Shown: positions 44,644 through 52,699 of the stretch, piece by piece
Position numbering within the stretch: position 1 is the first letter of the stretch
Layout: each line of letters starts with the position of its first letter
Source of the DNA: COE1 sp949066965
GTDB taxonomy: Bacteria > Bacillota > Clostridia > Lachnospirales > Lachnospiraceae
Assembly (NCBI GenBank): GCA_949066965.1
Contig: CARTDA010000004.1
Location: 62,001 to 126,000 of the forward strand
Reading direction: 5' to 3'
DNA length: 64,000 bases
Notes under the pieces: model-generated
Database searches by the model: none
Seen by the model: the letters and a program-made list of their open reading frames with translations, nothing else
Told to the model about the DNA's origin: nothing
Made by a program: the position numbers and the translations under genes

Positions 44644-45861
44644 ATGTTTGATATGGAGAGATTGTTTGCGGATGCGGAGCAGGGCGTTTTGCCTGCATTA
44701 AAGATTTTGGGGGACATTTATCTTAACGGATTTGAGGAGAACGACATTCAGCCGGATTTGGACAAGGCGGTTTCATATTACGAAAAGGCGGCGGCAGGCG
44801 GAATGGAGGATGCGTTTCTGGAGCTGGGGTTCCTTTATTGCTCCGGAAAGCATATGACGCCGGACTATGAGAAGGGAATCGGGTACTATAGGCAGGCAGC
44901 AGAGATGGGAAATACAACAGCGCTTGGCAACCTTGGGATGTCATACTTAAACGGTTATGGTGTGGAAAAAGATGAAACGAAAGGATTTGAATATTTTCTA
45001 AAGGCAGCGGAAGGCGGGCATCCAATGGCAATGCACCAGGTCGCACAGATGTACCATAATGGGGTAGGCGTGATGCCGGATGAGGAAAAAGCTGTCAGCT
45101 GGGAGGAGCGCGCACGCATTCAGGAAGAAAAGGACAAGGAGCAGGAAGAATCCGAAAAATCGCCGTTTGAGCGCGCCTTTGAAGAAAATCTCAAATTTAT
45201 CAGCAAGGATACGCTGGACGCAGATTTCGTGCGGTATATTTTCAGCGATACAAAGAATTTGCGGCAGTATACGATGGGCATGTGCAATTTTCCCACAGGT
45301 ACACTGATTACCGCAGACCCGCTGTGTTATCTGCAAAATCCCAAAGAGGTGCTGGTGAAGGCAAAACGCATCAGGGCAGGTTCCTACCCGGTTCAGCTTG
45401 CCATGATGGACTCGCAGATGGCGGGGCTTCGAATTGTCGGCGCGCGCCTGAAGGTGAGCGACAAAGAGGCGGTTTCCTATGAGCTGGCAAACGGCGAGAA
45501 TGAAGAGAGAAAGTCAACCTTTGCAGGCTTTCCGGTCGAGTGCGGTATGGCATGCTTCTGCGACGAGCAGGCGGCAAAAAGCTACTGGCGATTTCTGCAC
45601 GACTGGTACGGGGAACACGAGGACGGAAATATATATGACGATTATTTTGCCGCACTGTTTGCGCAGAGCTATCGGGAAAATCCGTCCGTGCAGCGGGAGG
45701 GCGGCGACTTGCTGATGTGGCGCAATCCGCTGGACGGCTCGATGATTGCAATGTTCGCATCTGGCATTGGGGATGGCTATTACACTGATTACTGGGGTGT
45801 CGATGCGTCAGGGGAACTGTGCGAGCTTGTCATTATTTTTATGAATCCGGAATTGTTTTAG
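44644..45861 (+). CDS. Sel1-repeat protein fused to DUF4241
   Basis: 405 aa from the ATG at 44644 (AAAGGAG upstream). Residues about 12-165 are four Sel1-type TPR-like repeats (LGFLYCSGKHMTPDYEKGIG, LGMSYLNGYGVEKDETKGFE, VAQMYHNGVGVMPDEEKA). A charged linker leads to a DUF4241 domain (about 210-405: FPTGTLITADPL, FPVECGMACF, GIGDGYYTDYWGVDASGE). DUF4241 is found among immunity-type and toxin-associated proteins; its activity is not known to me. First gene of the co-directional cluster to 49.1 kb. Confidence 0.8.
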   Translation: MFDMERLFADAEQGVLPALKILGDIYLNGFEENDIQPDLDKAVSYYEKAAAGGMEDAFLELGFLYCSGKHMTPDYEKGIGYYRQAAEMGNTTALGNLGMSYLNGYGVEKDETKGFEYFLKAAEGGHPMAMHQVAQMYHNGVGVMPDEEKAVSWEERARIQEEKDKEQEESEKSPFERAFEENLKFISKDTLDADFVRYIFSDTKNLRQYTMGMCNFPTGTLITADPLCYLQNPKEVLVKAKRIRAGSYPVQLAMMDSQMAGLRIVGARLKVSDKEAVSYELANGENEERKSTFAGFPVECGMACFCDEQAAKSYWRFLHDWYGEHEDGNIYDDYFAALFAQSYRENPSVQREGGDLLMWRNPLDGSMIAMFASGIGDGYYTDYWGVDASGELCELVIIFMNPELF

Positions 45862-45924
45862 ACCGTTTTGGGATTTCTACGGCTTTTAGAACGGTGTGTT
45901 TCAGGGGAAAATGGGGGAATGATA

Positions 45925-46341
45925 ATGAGACGTGGAAGATTGAGACAGATTTCTGTGGATGGCAGAGCCTGTCGGTGGAATTATTACTATGACGATATGG
46001 ACTTTGAAAATTACCCATATTCCTACTATCTGTTTGTGCCCGAAGAGAACCAGCGGTTAAAGGTTCGGGTGTATTTTACAAAATACGCGCCGCAGATGAA
46101 TCTGGATTGTTACACAACTGGGGGGACAGTCTGTCGGTATCAGGGAGAACCAGTTGTGATGAATCTGTGCAGACCGTTTTTCGCAGCACAGATGATAAAG
46201 TATGTCTTTGGGCATTGCTGTCAGGAAACGGATACTGGTGAGGTGGAAGTCCGGAATGGGGAAGCGATACTGGAAAATCTGGGATATTCAGAGTTTTATG
46301 AGGATTTTTGGATGGAGAAAGATAGAGGAAATAGTCAATGA
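45925..46341 (+). CDS. Uncharacterised 138-aa protein
   Basis: The start is the second ATG of ATGATAATG because the GGGGGA box is 7 nt before it; upstream codons begin with TTG. The protein is rich in Tyr, Phe and Cys (NYYYDDMDFENYPYSYYLF) and looks like a compact alpha/beta domain without membrane segments. Its stop overlaps the macrodomain gene start (ATGA), so the two are probably translated together. Family not recognised; immunity-like size. Confidence 0.65.
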   Translation: MRRGRLRQISVDGRACRWNYYYDDMDFENYPYSYYLFVPEENQRLKVRVYFTKYAPQMNLDCYTTGGTVCRYQGEPVVMNLCRPFFAAQMIKYVFGHCCQETDTGEVEVRNGEAILENLGYSEFYEDFWMEKDRGNSQ

Positions 46342-46850
46342 TACAGCTGATAAAGGGAGATATTACAAAAATTACCAACGTGGATGCCATTGTCAATGCG
46401 GCAAACAGCAGCCTGCTCGGCGGCGGGGGTGTCGACGGGGCGATACACAGGGCGGCGGGACCGGAGCTGTTATTTGAATGCCGCCTGCTTGGCGGCTGCA
46501 AGACAGGGCAGGCGAAGCTGACAAAGGCATACAGCCTTCCATGCAGCTACATTATTCATACCGTCGGACCTGTCTGGAACGGCGGATGCCATAATGAGGA
46601 TGCGCTGCTTGCGGACTGTTACCGCAATTCGCTCAGACTGGCAGCAGAGCATGGAATAAAAAGGATTGCATTCCCATCCATTTCGACCGGGATTTATGCA
46701 TTTCCGGTGGAGCGGGCGGCAAGGATTGCGGTCAAAACCGTGCGGCAGTATTTGCAGGAAAATCCGGACTTGTTTGAGGTTGTCCTGTGGGTGCTGTTTG
46801 ACGATAAGACCGAGTCCGTCTATCGGGAGGCGGTCCTGGATGAGCGGTGA
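46338..46850 (+). CDS. Macrodomain protein, O-acetyl-ADP-ribose deacetylase (YmdB-like)
   Basis: 170 aa. The ADP-ribose-binding features are complete: KGDITKI at the start, VNAANSSLLGGGGVDGAIH (about 19-38), the HTVGPVW segment, and SISTGIYAFP (about 114-123). It would hydrolyse O-acetyl-ADP-ribose or remove ADP-ribose from targets, in the cytoplasm. It is translationally coupled to the unknown protein upstream and overlaps the next gene by 11 bp. Confidence 0.92.
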   Translation: MIQLIKGDITKITNVDAIVNAANSSLLGGGGVDGAIHRAAGPELLFECRLLGGCKTGQAKLTKAYSLPCSYIIHTVGPVWNGGCHNEDALLADCYRNSLRLAAEHGIKRIAFPSISTGIYAFPVERAARIAVKTVRQYLQENPDLFEVVLWVLFDDKTESVYREAVLDER

Positions 46851-47409
46851 GGATACTTTTTTCATGTTGTTTGGAATGCTCATAGTCTTCGGACCATGGG
46901 CGGTGGTGATTGTTGGCGTATTATTTACAAATGCCAGGGAAAGAGAGTATATGGCAGAGCAGAGAATCACTGGCAGGGACAAACGGCGAATGATTGATTT
47001 TATGCAGATTGTGATGAAAGAATATTATGGGGAGTATACCTACGTGGCAGGCGGCTACCGTATATCAACGGGCAGATTTTCAGCAAATTATTATCCATAT
47101 ATTGTGGGGTTTAACGACAAAGACCTGGTAGTCATTTCCTATATTGTGCGAGATGGCGCACTGATTTGTAGGAATGTCCTGCCGGTTGACTGGAACTGTA
47201 TGCGCCTGAAATACCATGTTCATACAAAGGGCGTAAAACTTACTTTTATATTGGGAAAAACAAAATTGCGGATAAACGTCAACCGTGTTGTGATTTCAGA
47301 AGGTTCGGAAAAATTTGATACGCCGCTTGGTATTTTTCAGGGGGAAGAGGTGGACATGCTCATCATAAGCCTATTGCGGAATCAGAAAATTTCACGGACA
47401 GGAGTATAA
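46840..47409 (+). CDS. Uncharacterised membrane protein (189 aa)
   Basis: One N-terminal membrane segment (about 7-29, FGMLIVFGPWAVVIVGVLF), then a mixed alpha/beta domain that may be PH-like (RLKYHVHTKGVKLTFILGKT). The ATG at 46840 overlaps the macrodomain gene and has GGGAGGCGG upstream; the frame is open further back but shadows the macrodomain gene. Function unknown. Confidence 0.65.
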   Translation: MSGEDTFFMLFGMLIVFGPWAVVIVGVLFTNAREREYMAEQRITGRDKRRMIDFMQIVMKEYYGEYTYVAGGYRISTGRFSANYYPYIVGFNDKDLVVISYIVRDGALICRNVLPVDWNCMRLKYHVHTKGVKLTFILGKTKLRINVNRVVISEGSEKFDTPLGIFQGEEVDMLIISLLRNQKISRTGV

Positions 47410-47417
47410 CGAATGGT

Positions 47418-48311
47418 ATGTATCGGAGAAGTATAAAGATTGTGCTGGTGCTCCTCGCAGCGTGCACTGGAATCAGCATTCTGCTTATCGAATTTATGTT
47501 TTTGTGTTTTGGGGAATGGCGCATTCGGATGGCGGCATTTCGCGAGCCAGTTGACTTGTTTTCGAAATCATGCGATTTGGCGCAGCTTGAGGAGCTCGAT
47601 GTCGTCAGGGGAACAATCCGGAAGCTGGGCGGAAGTTATTCGTATACATATGATAACGGTGTTCAGGACACGGCGTTTTATTTTGTGCTGCCGATTGACA
47701 CTGCGGGTCAGACCTATTATATGGGAATCCGGGAGACAAGGGGCAGGAAAGAGGATTTTCGCAATCTGGCTGTGCGGACAAATCATGATGTAAAGCCGAT
47801 GAGGATTGTTATGGGAAATCCATGGGAGGATGATTATTTTAAGCAGAAGGAACAAGCTTTAGGGGAGCCTATTGATATAGAGGGATTTCTTCAAAAGATG
47901 AATGAGAATCAATATCGGAGCTTTCTTATATGGCTGGAAAAATCCGGATATTTTGAAGCAGCACAGTCTGACGAATCACAGATGAATCAGTTTCTTCCGT
48001 ATTATATTGAGGAGGCTGATATAGCCTATTATCAAAAGTCGACGGTGAATGCGTTCATTGCGATTGCCGTAGGGATTGTATTGATTGCGGGCAGTGCAGC
48101 GATGGTGGTTCGTCAGAAAAGGCGGCGGGAAGGCCAGATGTATGTGATCATTCAAGGGACAGTTTATTTAAAAGAGCAGCTAAAACCAGTCAATGATCTG
48201 GTGATGAACATTGAATTAATGCAGGCGGTACAGGCACTTGGCAGGATTACGGGGCTGGACATGGTGGCGGCGGAAAAAATTATCAGGTGCTGGGACCGCT
48301 ACTGGTATTAG
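47418..48311 (+). CDS. Uncharacterised two-pass membrane protein (297 aa)
   Basis: Membrane segments at about residues 7-30 and 208-232 flank a region probably outside the cell, with a short basic cytoplasmic tail after the second. AGGAGT lies about 12 nt before the ATG. The topology, with a paired sensor-like outer region, would fit a companion of the preceding membrane protein. Family not recognised. Confidence 0.65.
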   Translation: MYRRSIKIVLVLLAACTGISILLIEFMFLCFGEWRIRMAAFREPVDLFSKSCDLAQLEELDVVRGTIRKLGGSYSYTYDNGVQDTAFYFVLPIDTAGQTYYMGIRETRGRKEDFRNLAVRTNHDVKPMRIVMGNPWEDDYFKQKEQALGEPIDIEGFLQKMNENQYRSFLIWLEKSGYFEAAQSDESQMNQFLPYYIEEADIAYYQKSTVNAFIAIAVGIVLIAGSAAMVVRQKRRREGQMYVIIQGTVYLKEQLKPVNDLVMNIELMQAVQALGRITGLDMVAAEKIIRCWDRYWY

Positions 48312-48347
48312 AATTTGTGCCACCAGGAGTGCATGAGGAGGATTCGG

Positions 48348-49139
48348 ATGAAAATCGACAGACAAAGGGCTATCAGGGCATTTCAGGAATACACCAGCCG
48401 CTATGATGTGGCGGACGAGAAAGTAAAACTAAAAATTGACCATACTTACAGAGTATGCAGTCTCTGCCAGCAGATTGCAGTGCAGTCAGGGCTTGGCGAA
48501 GACGAGACAGAATTAGCATGGCTGTGCGGACTGCTGCATGATGTCGGACGCTTTGAACAGTTAAGACGGTATGGCACATTCAATGATGCACAGTCCATAG
48601 ACCATGCGGAGTTCGGGGCAGACATTTTATTCAGGGAAGGAAAAATCCGGGATTACATCGCAGACGATTCGGAAGATGAACTGCTCGAAAAGGCAGTGCG
48701 GTGCCACGGTGCGTACCGCGTGCCTGTGCAGTACACAACGCGTGAGAAGAGGTTTGCGGATTTGCTGCGCGATGCGGACAAGATTGATATTTTAAAGGTC
48801 AATATCATTGTGCCAATCGAGGAGATTTACAATGTGTCCACGTATGACCTCAGGCACTGTCAGGTGACAGAGGCGGTCATGCAGGCTTTTTATGAGGAAC
48901 ACGCGGTGCTCCGGAGCCTGAAAAAAACGCCGGTTGACAATGTGGTCGGGCATATATCGCTGGTGTATGAGCTGGTCTATCCCATTAGCTGTAGGCTGGT
49001 GTACGAGCAGGGATATCTGGATAAGCTTATGGATTTTCAGTCGGAGCTTCCGGAAACCAATGCACAGTTTGCGAAAATTCAGGAGAAAATGACTGCATAT
49101 ATGGAGCGGAAAATGGCGCAGATAAGGAACCAATTATAA
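48348..49139 (+). CDS. HD-domain hydrolase
   Basis: 263 aa from the ATG at 48348 (GAGGAGG 8 nt upstream). The metal ligands of the HD superfamily are present: H in KIDHTYRV, HD in GLLHDVGRF, a further H in RCHGAYR, and D in DADKIDIL. Such proteins hydrolyse nucleotides or phosphate esters; the substrate is unknown. Together with the macrodomain gene upstream it gives the cluster a nucleotide- or ADP-ribose-processing flavour. Confidence 0.88.
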   Translation: MKIDRQRAIRAFQEYTSRYDVADEKVKLKIDHTYRVCSLCQQIAVQSGLGEDETELAWLCGLLHDVGRFEQLRRYGTFNDAQSIDHAEFGADILFREGKIRDYIADDSEDELLEKAVRCHGAYRVPVQYTTREKRFADLLRDADKIDILKVNIIVPIEEIYNVSTYDLRHCQVTEAVMQAFYEEHAVLRSLKKTPVDNVVGHISLVYELVYPISCRLVYEQGYLDKLMDFQSELPETNAQFAKIQEKMTAYMERKMAQIRNQL

Positions 49140-49158
49140 AAGAGGATGGCATGGCATC

Positions 49159-49395
49159 ATGAAAAAAATAAACCTGGACATCCTTTCGTCCCAGTACAGG
49201 ATTTTTGAATACAGGGCGCTTTATGCAAAGGTCATGGCGTTAATCGAAGGCGGCAGCATAAAGCCGGTCAAAGCATCAGGAACCAACGGAAAATCACCAG
49301 CCCTTTACAAAGAATACTGGATAATCGAGGAAAAGCAGGATATGTCAGGCTGCCTCGATGAGTTAAATTATGAGATTGTGCCATCCATATCCACA
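49159..49395 (+). pseudogene. N-terminal fragment of a JetD-like (Wadjet/DUF2220-type) protein
   Basis: About 79 residues survive (YRIFEYRALYAKVMALIEGG, then PVKASGTNGKSPALYKEYWI and YEIVPSIST), resembling the start of Wadjet JetD/DUF2220 proteins. The sequence then changes character at about 49388-49395 and runs to a stop at 49458 in meaningless code. The start is intact with GAGGATGG upstream. Family assignment is from memory and moderate. Confidence 0.5.
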
Positions 49396-49907
49396 ATCTG
49401 GGACAGATTGACAGCAATTCGACCATCACCATCCGGGGGAAGGCGGTCAAGATGTTGAAACTACAGCTTCCGGACTGGGCAGGGCAGGAGGGTATGTACC
49501 AGCTAAAGCTCAGTGATTTTATCGACGAGCTGACGGTAAAAGGCATTGAAATCCTGGCGAGTCTGATGTATTATATGCGCCGTGACGAGACTGACATTTT
49601 TGCAGACCGCAATGAGGGCAAGGTGCTCGTCATGGACAATCCCTTTTCCCAGACCAACGCAGAGCATCTGCTCAAGCCCCTGATGGACATGGCGGATAAG
49701 ATGAACACGCAGCTTATCTGTTTTTCGGGGCTGGGCGGTGAATCCATCTACGGAAGGTTTGACAACATCTATGTGCTCAACCTCGTCGCCTCGAATCTGC
49801 GCGGCGGCATGCAGTACCTTCGAGGCGAGCATCTGTGCGGCGCACAGGAGGAGACAGTCGTCAGCTCACAGGTTGAGGTTACTGGACAGGAGAGACTGGT
49901 GTTTTGA
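49390..49907 (+). pseudogene. C-terminal fragment of an SMC-like ATPase
   Basis: From about 49390 a different frame encodes HNLGQIDSNSTITIRGKAVK and then a continuous domain to 49907, including a Walker B-like GKVLVMDNPFSQTNAEHLL and QLICFSGLGGESIYGRFDN. This resembles the end of chromosome-segregation-type ATPases of defence loci. No start codon or P-loop remains. An ATG at 49452 opens the frame but begins mid-domain. Confidence 0.55.
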
Positions 49908-49975
49908 TAAGGGGAAGTATTGACGAAAAAAGCACAAAAGTGATATGATGTCCTTAAAACTGACGGAAGAAATAG

Positions 49976-50012
49976 TAGGGCGTGTTTGAATAATGCTTTC
50001 AGACACGCTCTA
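49976..50012. repeat. Short internally deleted copy of palindromic element A
   Basis: TAGGGCGTGTTTGAA and TTCAGACACGCTCTA are the end sequences of the 164-bp elements at 58170 and 58650, joined almost directly. It is flanked by TA and lies 16 nt before the methyltransferase start. Confidence 0.7.
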
Positions 50013-50027
50013 GAATAGAGGATAAAG

Positions 50028-51038
50028 ATGTATTCGACAATTGAGTTATTTGCTGGTGCAGGAGGCTTGGCGCTCGGGGTTGAAAAAGCTGGCTTTCAGA
50101 CAATTGGGCTGGTAGAAATGAACAGGGACGCATGTGATACCCTTGAAAAGAACAGGTCTGGATGGAACGTAATTTGTGATGATATTGAAAATATTTCGAA
50201 GCTGGATTTAGAGGATTACTTTGGGATAAAAAAAGGGGAACTTGACCTTTTGTCAGGCGGTGCGCCCTGTCAGGCATTTTCCTATGCGGGAAAGCGTCTC
50301 GGTCTGGAGGACGCGAGAGGGACACTGTTTTATCACTATGCCGTGTTTCTTGAGAAATTGCAGCCGAAAATGTTCCTGTTTGAGAATGTACGAGGGCTTC
50401 TTACACACCAGGGTGGAAAGACATACAAGGTGATGTTAGACATATTTGAGAAGGCTGGGTATGATATACAGAAAAAAGTGCTGAATGCATGGGATTATGG
50501 TGTGGCACAGAAACGGGAGCGGCTTATTACGATTGGGATTCGAAAGGATTTGAAAGGAAAAATTGTTTTTCAATTTCCAAAGCCATATAAAAAGAAACTG
50601 GTTCTTAGGGACATATTGCAGAATGTGCCGGAAAGTGCCAGTGTTCCTTATGGAGAAAATAAGAAAAAACTCTTTGAACTTGTTCCGCCCGGGGGATACT
50701 GGCGGGATATTGACCAGGAGCTGGCGAAGGCTTACATGAAAAGCTGCTGGGAAATGGAAGGGGGCAGGACTGGCATTTTAAGGCGGCTAAGCATGGACGA
50801 GCCGTCCCTTACCGTCTTGACATCCCCGTCTCAAAAGCAGACAGAACGCTGTCACCCGGTGGAAGCGCGTCCATTTACGGTAAGGGAAAATGCCCGATGC
50901 CAGAGCTTTCCGGATGAGTGGGAATTTTGCGGAAGTGTCATGTCACAATACAAACAGGTAGGAAATGCGGTGCCAGTCAACTTAGCCTACGAGGTGGCAA
51001 AAAGTATCTATGCGGCACTGGATGGGGAGCATAAGTGA
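50028..51038 (+). CDS. DNA (cytosine-5-)-methyltransferase
   Basis: 336 aa with all main motifs in order: I (ELFAGAGGLALG), IV (GGAPCQAFS, nucleophile Cys81), VI (FENVRG), VIII (QKRERLITIGI), IX (RENARCQSFPDEW) and X (QVGNAVPVNLA). It protects the host at the site cut by the adjacent endonuclease. The variable region is short, in line with single-specificity enzymes. RBS GAGGATAA. The endonuclease gene begins at the very next base after its stop. Confidence 0.95.
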   Translation: MYSTIELFAGAGGLALGVEKAGFQTIGLVEMNRDACDTLEKNRSGWNVICDDIENISKLDLEDYFGIKKGELDLLSGGAPCQAFSYAGKRLGLEDARGTLFYHYAVFLEKLQPKMFLFENVRGLLTHQGGKTYKVMLDIFEKAGYDIQKKVLNAWDYGVAQKRERLITIGIRKDLKGKIVFQFPKPYKKKLVLRDILQNVPESASVPYGENKKKLFELVPPGGYWRDIDQELAKAYMKSCWEMEGGRTGILRRLSMDEPSLTVLTSPSQKQTERCHPVEARPFTVRENARCQSFPDEWEFCGSVMSQYKQVGNAVPVNLAYEVAKSIYAALDGEHK

Positions 51039-51983
51039 ATGGATTGGAATTTGGATTTTATTTCGGAAAAGGACTTTACAGAGCATGTGAAAGCGACCAT
51101 TGAGAAATATGGAGAGAAGCTGGAGTCATATGATATTGTACGGTTCAATAAAAATATAATCGACCCGGTTAAAATGATTTTTGATAAGACAGTATATCGT
51201 TCTTCATGGGAAGAAATTGTCAGTAATGAGATTTTCAGACAGCGGGACAAATCGAATAATAATGATATCGGCTACTTCCACCAGAGGATTTTTCAGTATA
51301 TGGATGGATGCCATGTGCCTGAAAATGGAAAAGAGGGCGGATGGGACGTGATTTTCCAGAAGGATTCCGGCATTGTGCTTCCGGATGGCGACAGAGTTCA
51401 TACGGTATATGTGGAAATGAAAAATAAGCATAATACAATGAATTCATCCGCTGCAGGAAAAACATACATAAAGATGCAGAGCCAGCTGCTTGACGATGAT
51501 GACTGCGCATGCTTTTTGGTTGAGGCGATAGCCAAAAAATCCCAGAACATAAAGTGGTCAACAACGGTGGACGGAAAAAGCGTTTCCCACAAAAAGATTC
51601 GCAGGGTAAGCCTTGACCAGTTCTATGCGCTTGTCACCGGACAGGAGGATGCATTATACCAGATGTGCATGGTACTGCCGCGGGTGATTGAAAATGTAAT
51701 TGGGATGGGAGAAAATGGTGTCAAAGTACCACATGATACTGTTTTGGAGGAACTTAGGAGTCTGGCAAATCAGATAGAGGAATCAGATGACAATCTTGCG
51801 ATGGCAATGGCTGTTTATCTGCTGGGATTTAGCACATATGAAGGGTTTTCACAGGTGGCAGGTTCTATGGTGGGGGCAGCGAATGGCGATTTGCTGAAAG
51901 AGTTGTATAGGTACGCCAAAGGCAGGAATACTTCAGGGGCTATTATCGGTGGCATTTTGGGTTTTTTGGGAGATATTTTGTGA
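51039..51983 (+). CDS. Type II restriction endonuclease, Eco47II/Sau96I family
   Basis: 314 aa, starting immediately after the methyltransferase stop. The family signature NKHNTMNSSAAGKTYIKMQ (about 127-145) is preceded by YVEMK, which supplies the acidic and lysine residues of a PD-(D/E)XK-type site. The family cuts GGWCC or GGNCC sequences; the exact specificity here is inferred from the family. The C-terminus is hydrophobic (SGAIIGGILGFLGDIL). Confidence 0.85.
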   Translation: MDWNLDFISEKDFTEHVKATIEKYGEKLESYDIVRFNKNIIDPVKMIFDKTVYRSSWEEIVSNEIFRQRDKSNNNDIGYFHQRIFQYMDGCHVPENGKEGGWDVIFQKDSGIVLPDGDRVHTVYVEMKNKHNTMNSSAAGKTYIKMQSQLLDDDDCACFLVEAIAKKSQNIKWSTTVDGKSVSHKKIRRVSLDQFYALVTGQEDALYQMCMVLPRVIENVIGMGENGVKVPHDTVLEELRSLANQIEESDDNLAMAMAVYLLGFSTYEGFSQVAGSMVGAANGDLLKELYRYAKGRNTSGAIIGGILGFLGDIL

Positions 51984-52055
51984 GATGCCTTGTCGTGATG
52001 GCTGAATCCGGTTTATAAATGATGCAGTCTGGTTATCAGTAAATGGAGTGGTTTT

Positions 52056-52502
52056 ATGGCAGATGTATTGACAAAAGAGCAGCGGCATAAAAATATGAAG
52101 AATATCAAAAGCAAGGATACCAAGATAGAGGTGCTGTTAAGGAAGGAATTGTGGCACAGGGGGTATCGTTACCGCAAAAATGTGAAGTCACTGCCAGGAA
52201 CACCGGATATTGTGCTGACTAAGTATAAGATAGCCATTTTCTGCGATGGGGAATTCTTTCATGGCAAGGACTGGGAGGTATTAAAGCCAAGGCTCGAAAG
52301 AGGGAGCAACAGCGCATTCTGGATAAGCAAGATATCCCGAAACAGGGAAAGGGACGATAAAGTAAACAAGAGGCTTCTGTACGAAGGCTGGACAGTCATC
52401 CGCTTTTGGGGGAATGACATTATAAAGTGCATGGACGAATGCATTAAAGTAATTGAGGAGACAATATTTGATACGATTGTGTCGGATGACAACGTAGATT
52501 AA
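52056..52502 (+). CDS. vsr: Very short patch repair endonuclease
   Basis: 148 aa. RSKDTKIE-like NIKSKDTKIEVLLRKELW, GTPDIVLTKYKIAIF with the catalytic Asp, and the ending GWTVIRFWGNDI are Vsr hallmarks. It nicks T:G mismatches left by deamination of 5-methylcytosine, which explains its place behind a cytosine-5 methyltransferase. The usual F-DGC-WHGC stretch reads FCDGEFFHGKDW, so two cysteines that bind structural zinc are replaced. Confidence 0.9.
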   Translation: MADVLTKEQRHKNMKNIKSKDTKIEVLLRKELWHRGYRYRKNVKSLPGTPDIVLTKYKIAIFCDGEFFHGKDWEVLKPRLERGSNSAFWISKISRNRERDDKVNKRLLYEGWTVIRFWGNDIIKCMDECIKVIEETIFDTIVSDDNVD

Positions 52503-52549
52503 GAAGTTTTTTGAAATGGTCTTAAAAGGGGATGCGGTTAAGATAATTA

Positions 52550-52593
52550 TGATGCAACTTTGATGCAATTCCGATACAATCATGATGCATTTC
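52550..52593 (+). repeat. Four tandem 11-bp direct repeats
   Basis: Consecutive units TGATGCAACTT, TGATGCAATTC, CGATACAATCA and TGATGCATTTC. The 11-bp period is close to one helical turn, which would place all units on one face of DNA. It lies between vsr and the lipoprotein gene, 107 nt before the latter's start. Confidence 0.6.
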
Positions 52594-52699
52594 TCCTGTA
52601 ATATTAAGAATATGTATGCTCGGAGTAATCTCGCAAAAAGAGCAGAAATGTGTATTCCACAAGAAAAACTTCGGGAGTATATTACGCAGGAGGAAAATT

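Noticed and set aside
51039..51983. C-terminal hydrophobic end of the endonuclease as a membrane anchor
   Set aside because: The Gly-rich stretch is short and sits in a family of soluble nucleases; more likely a buried helix.
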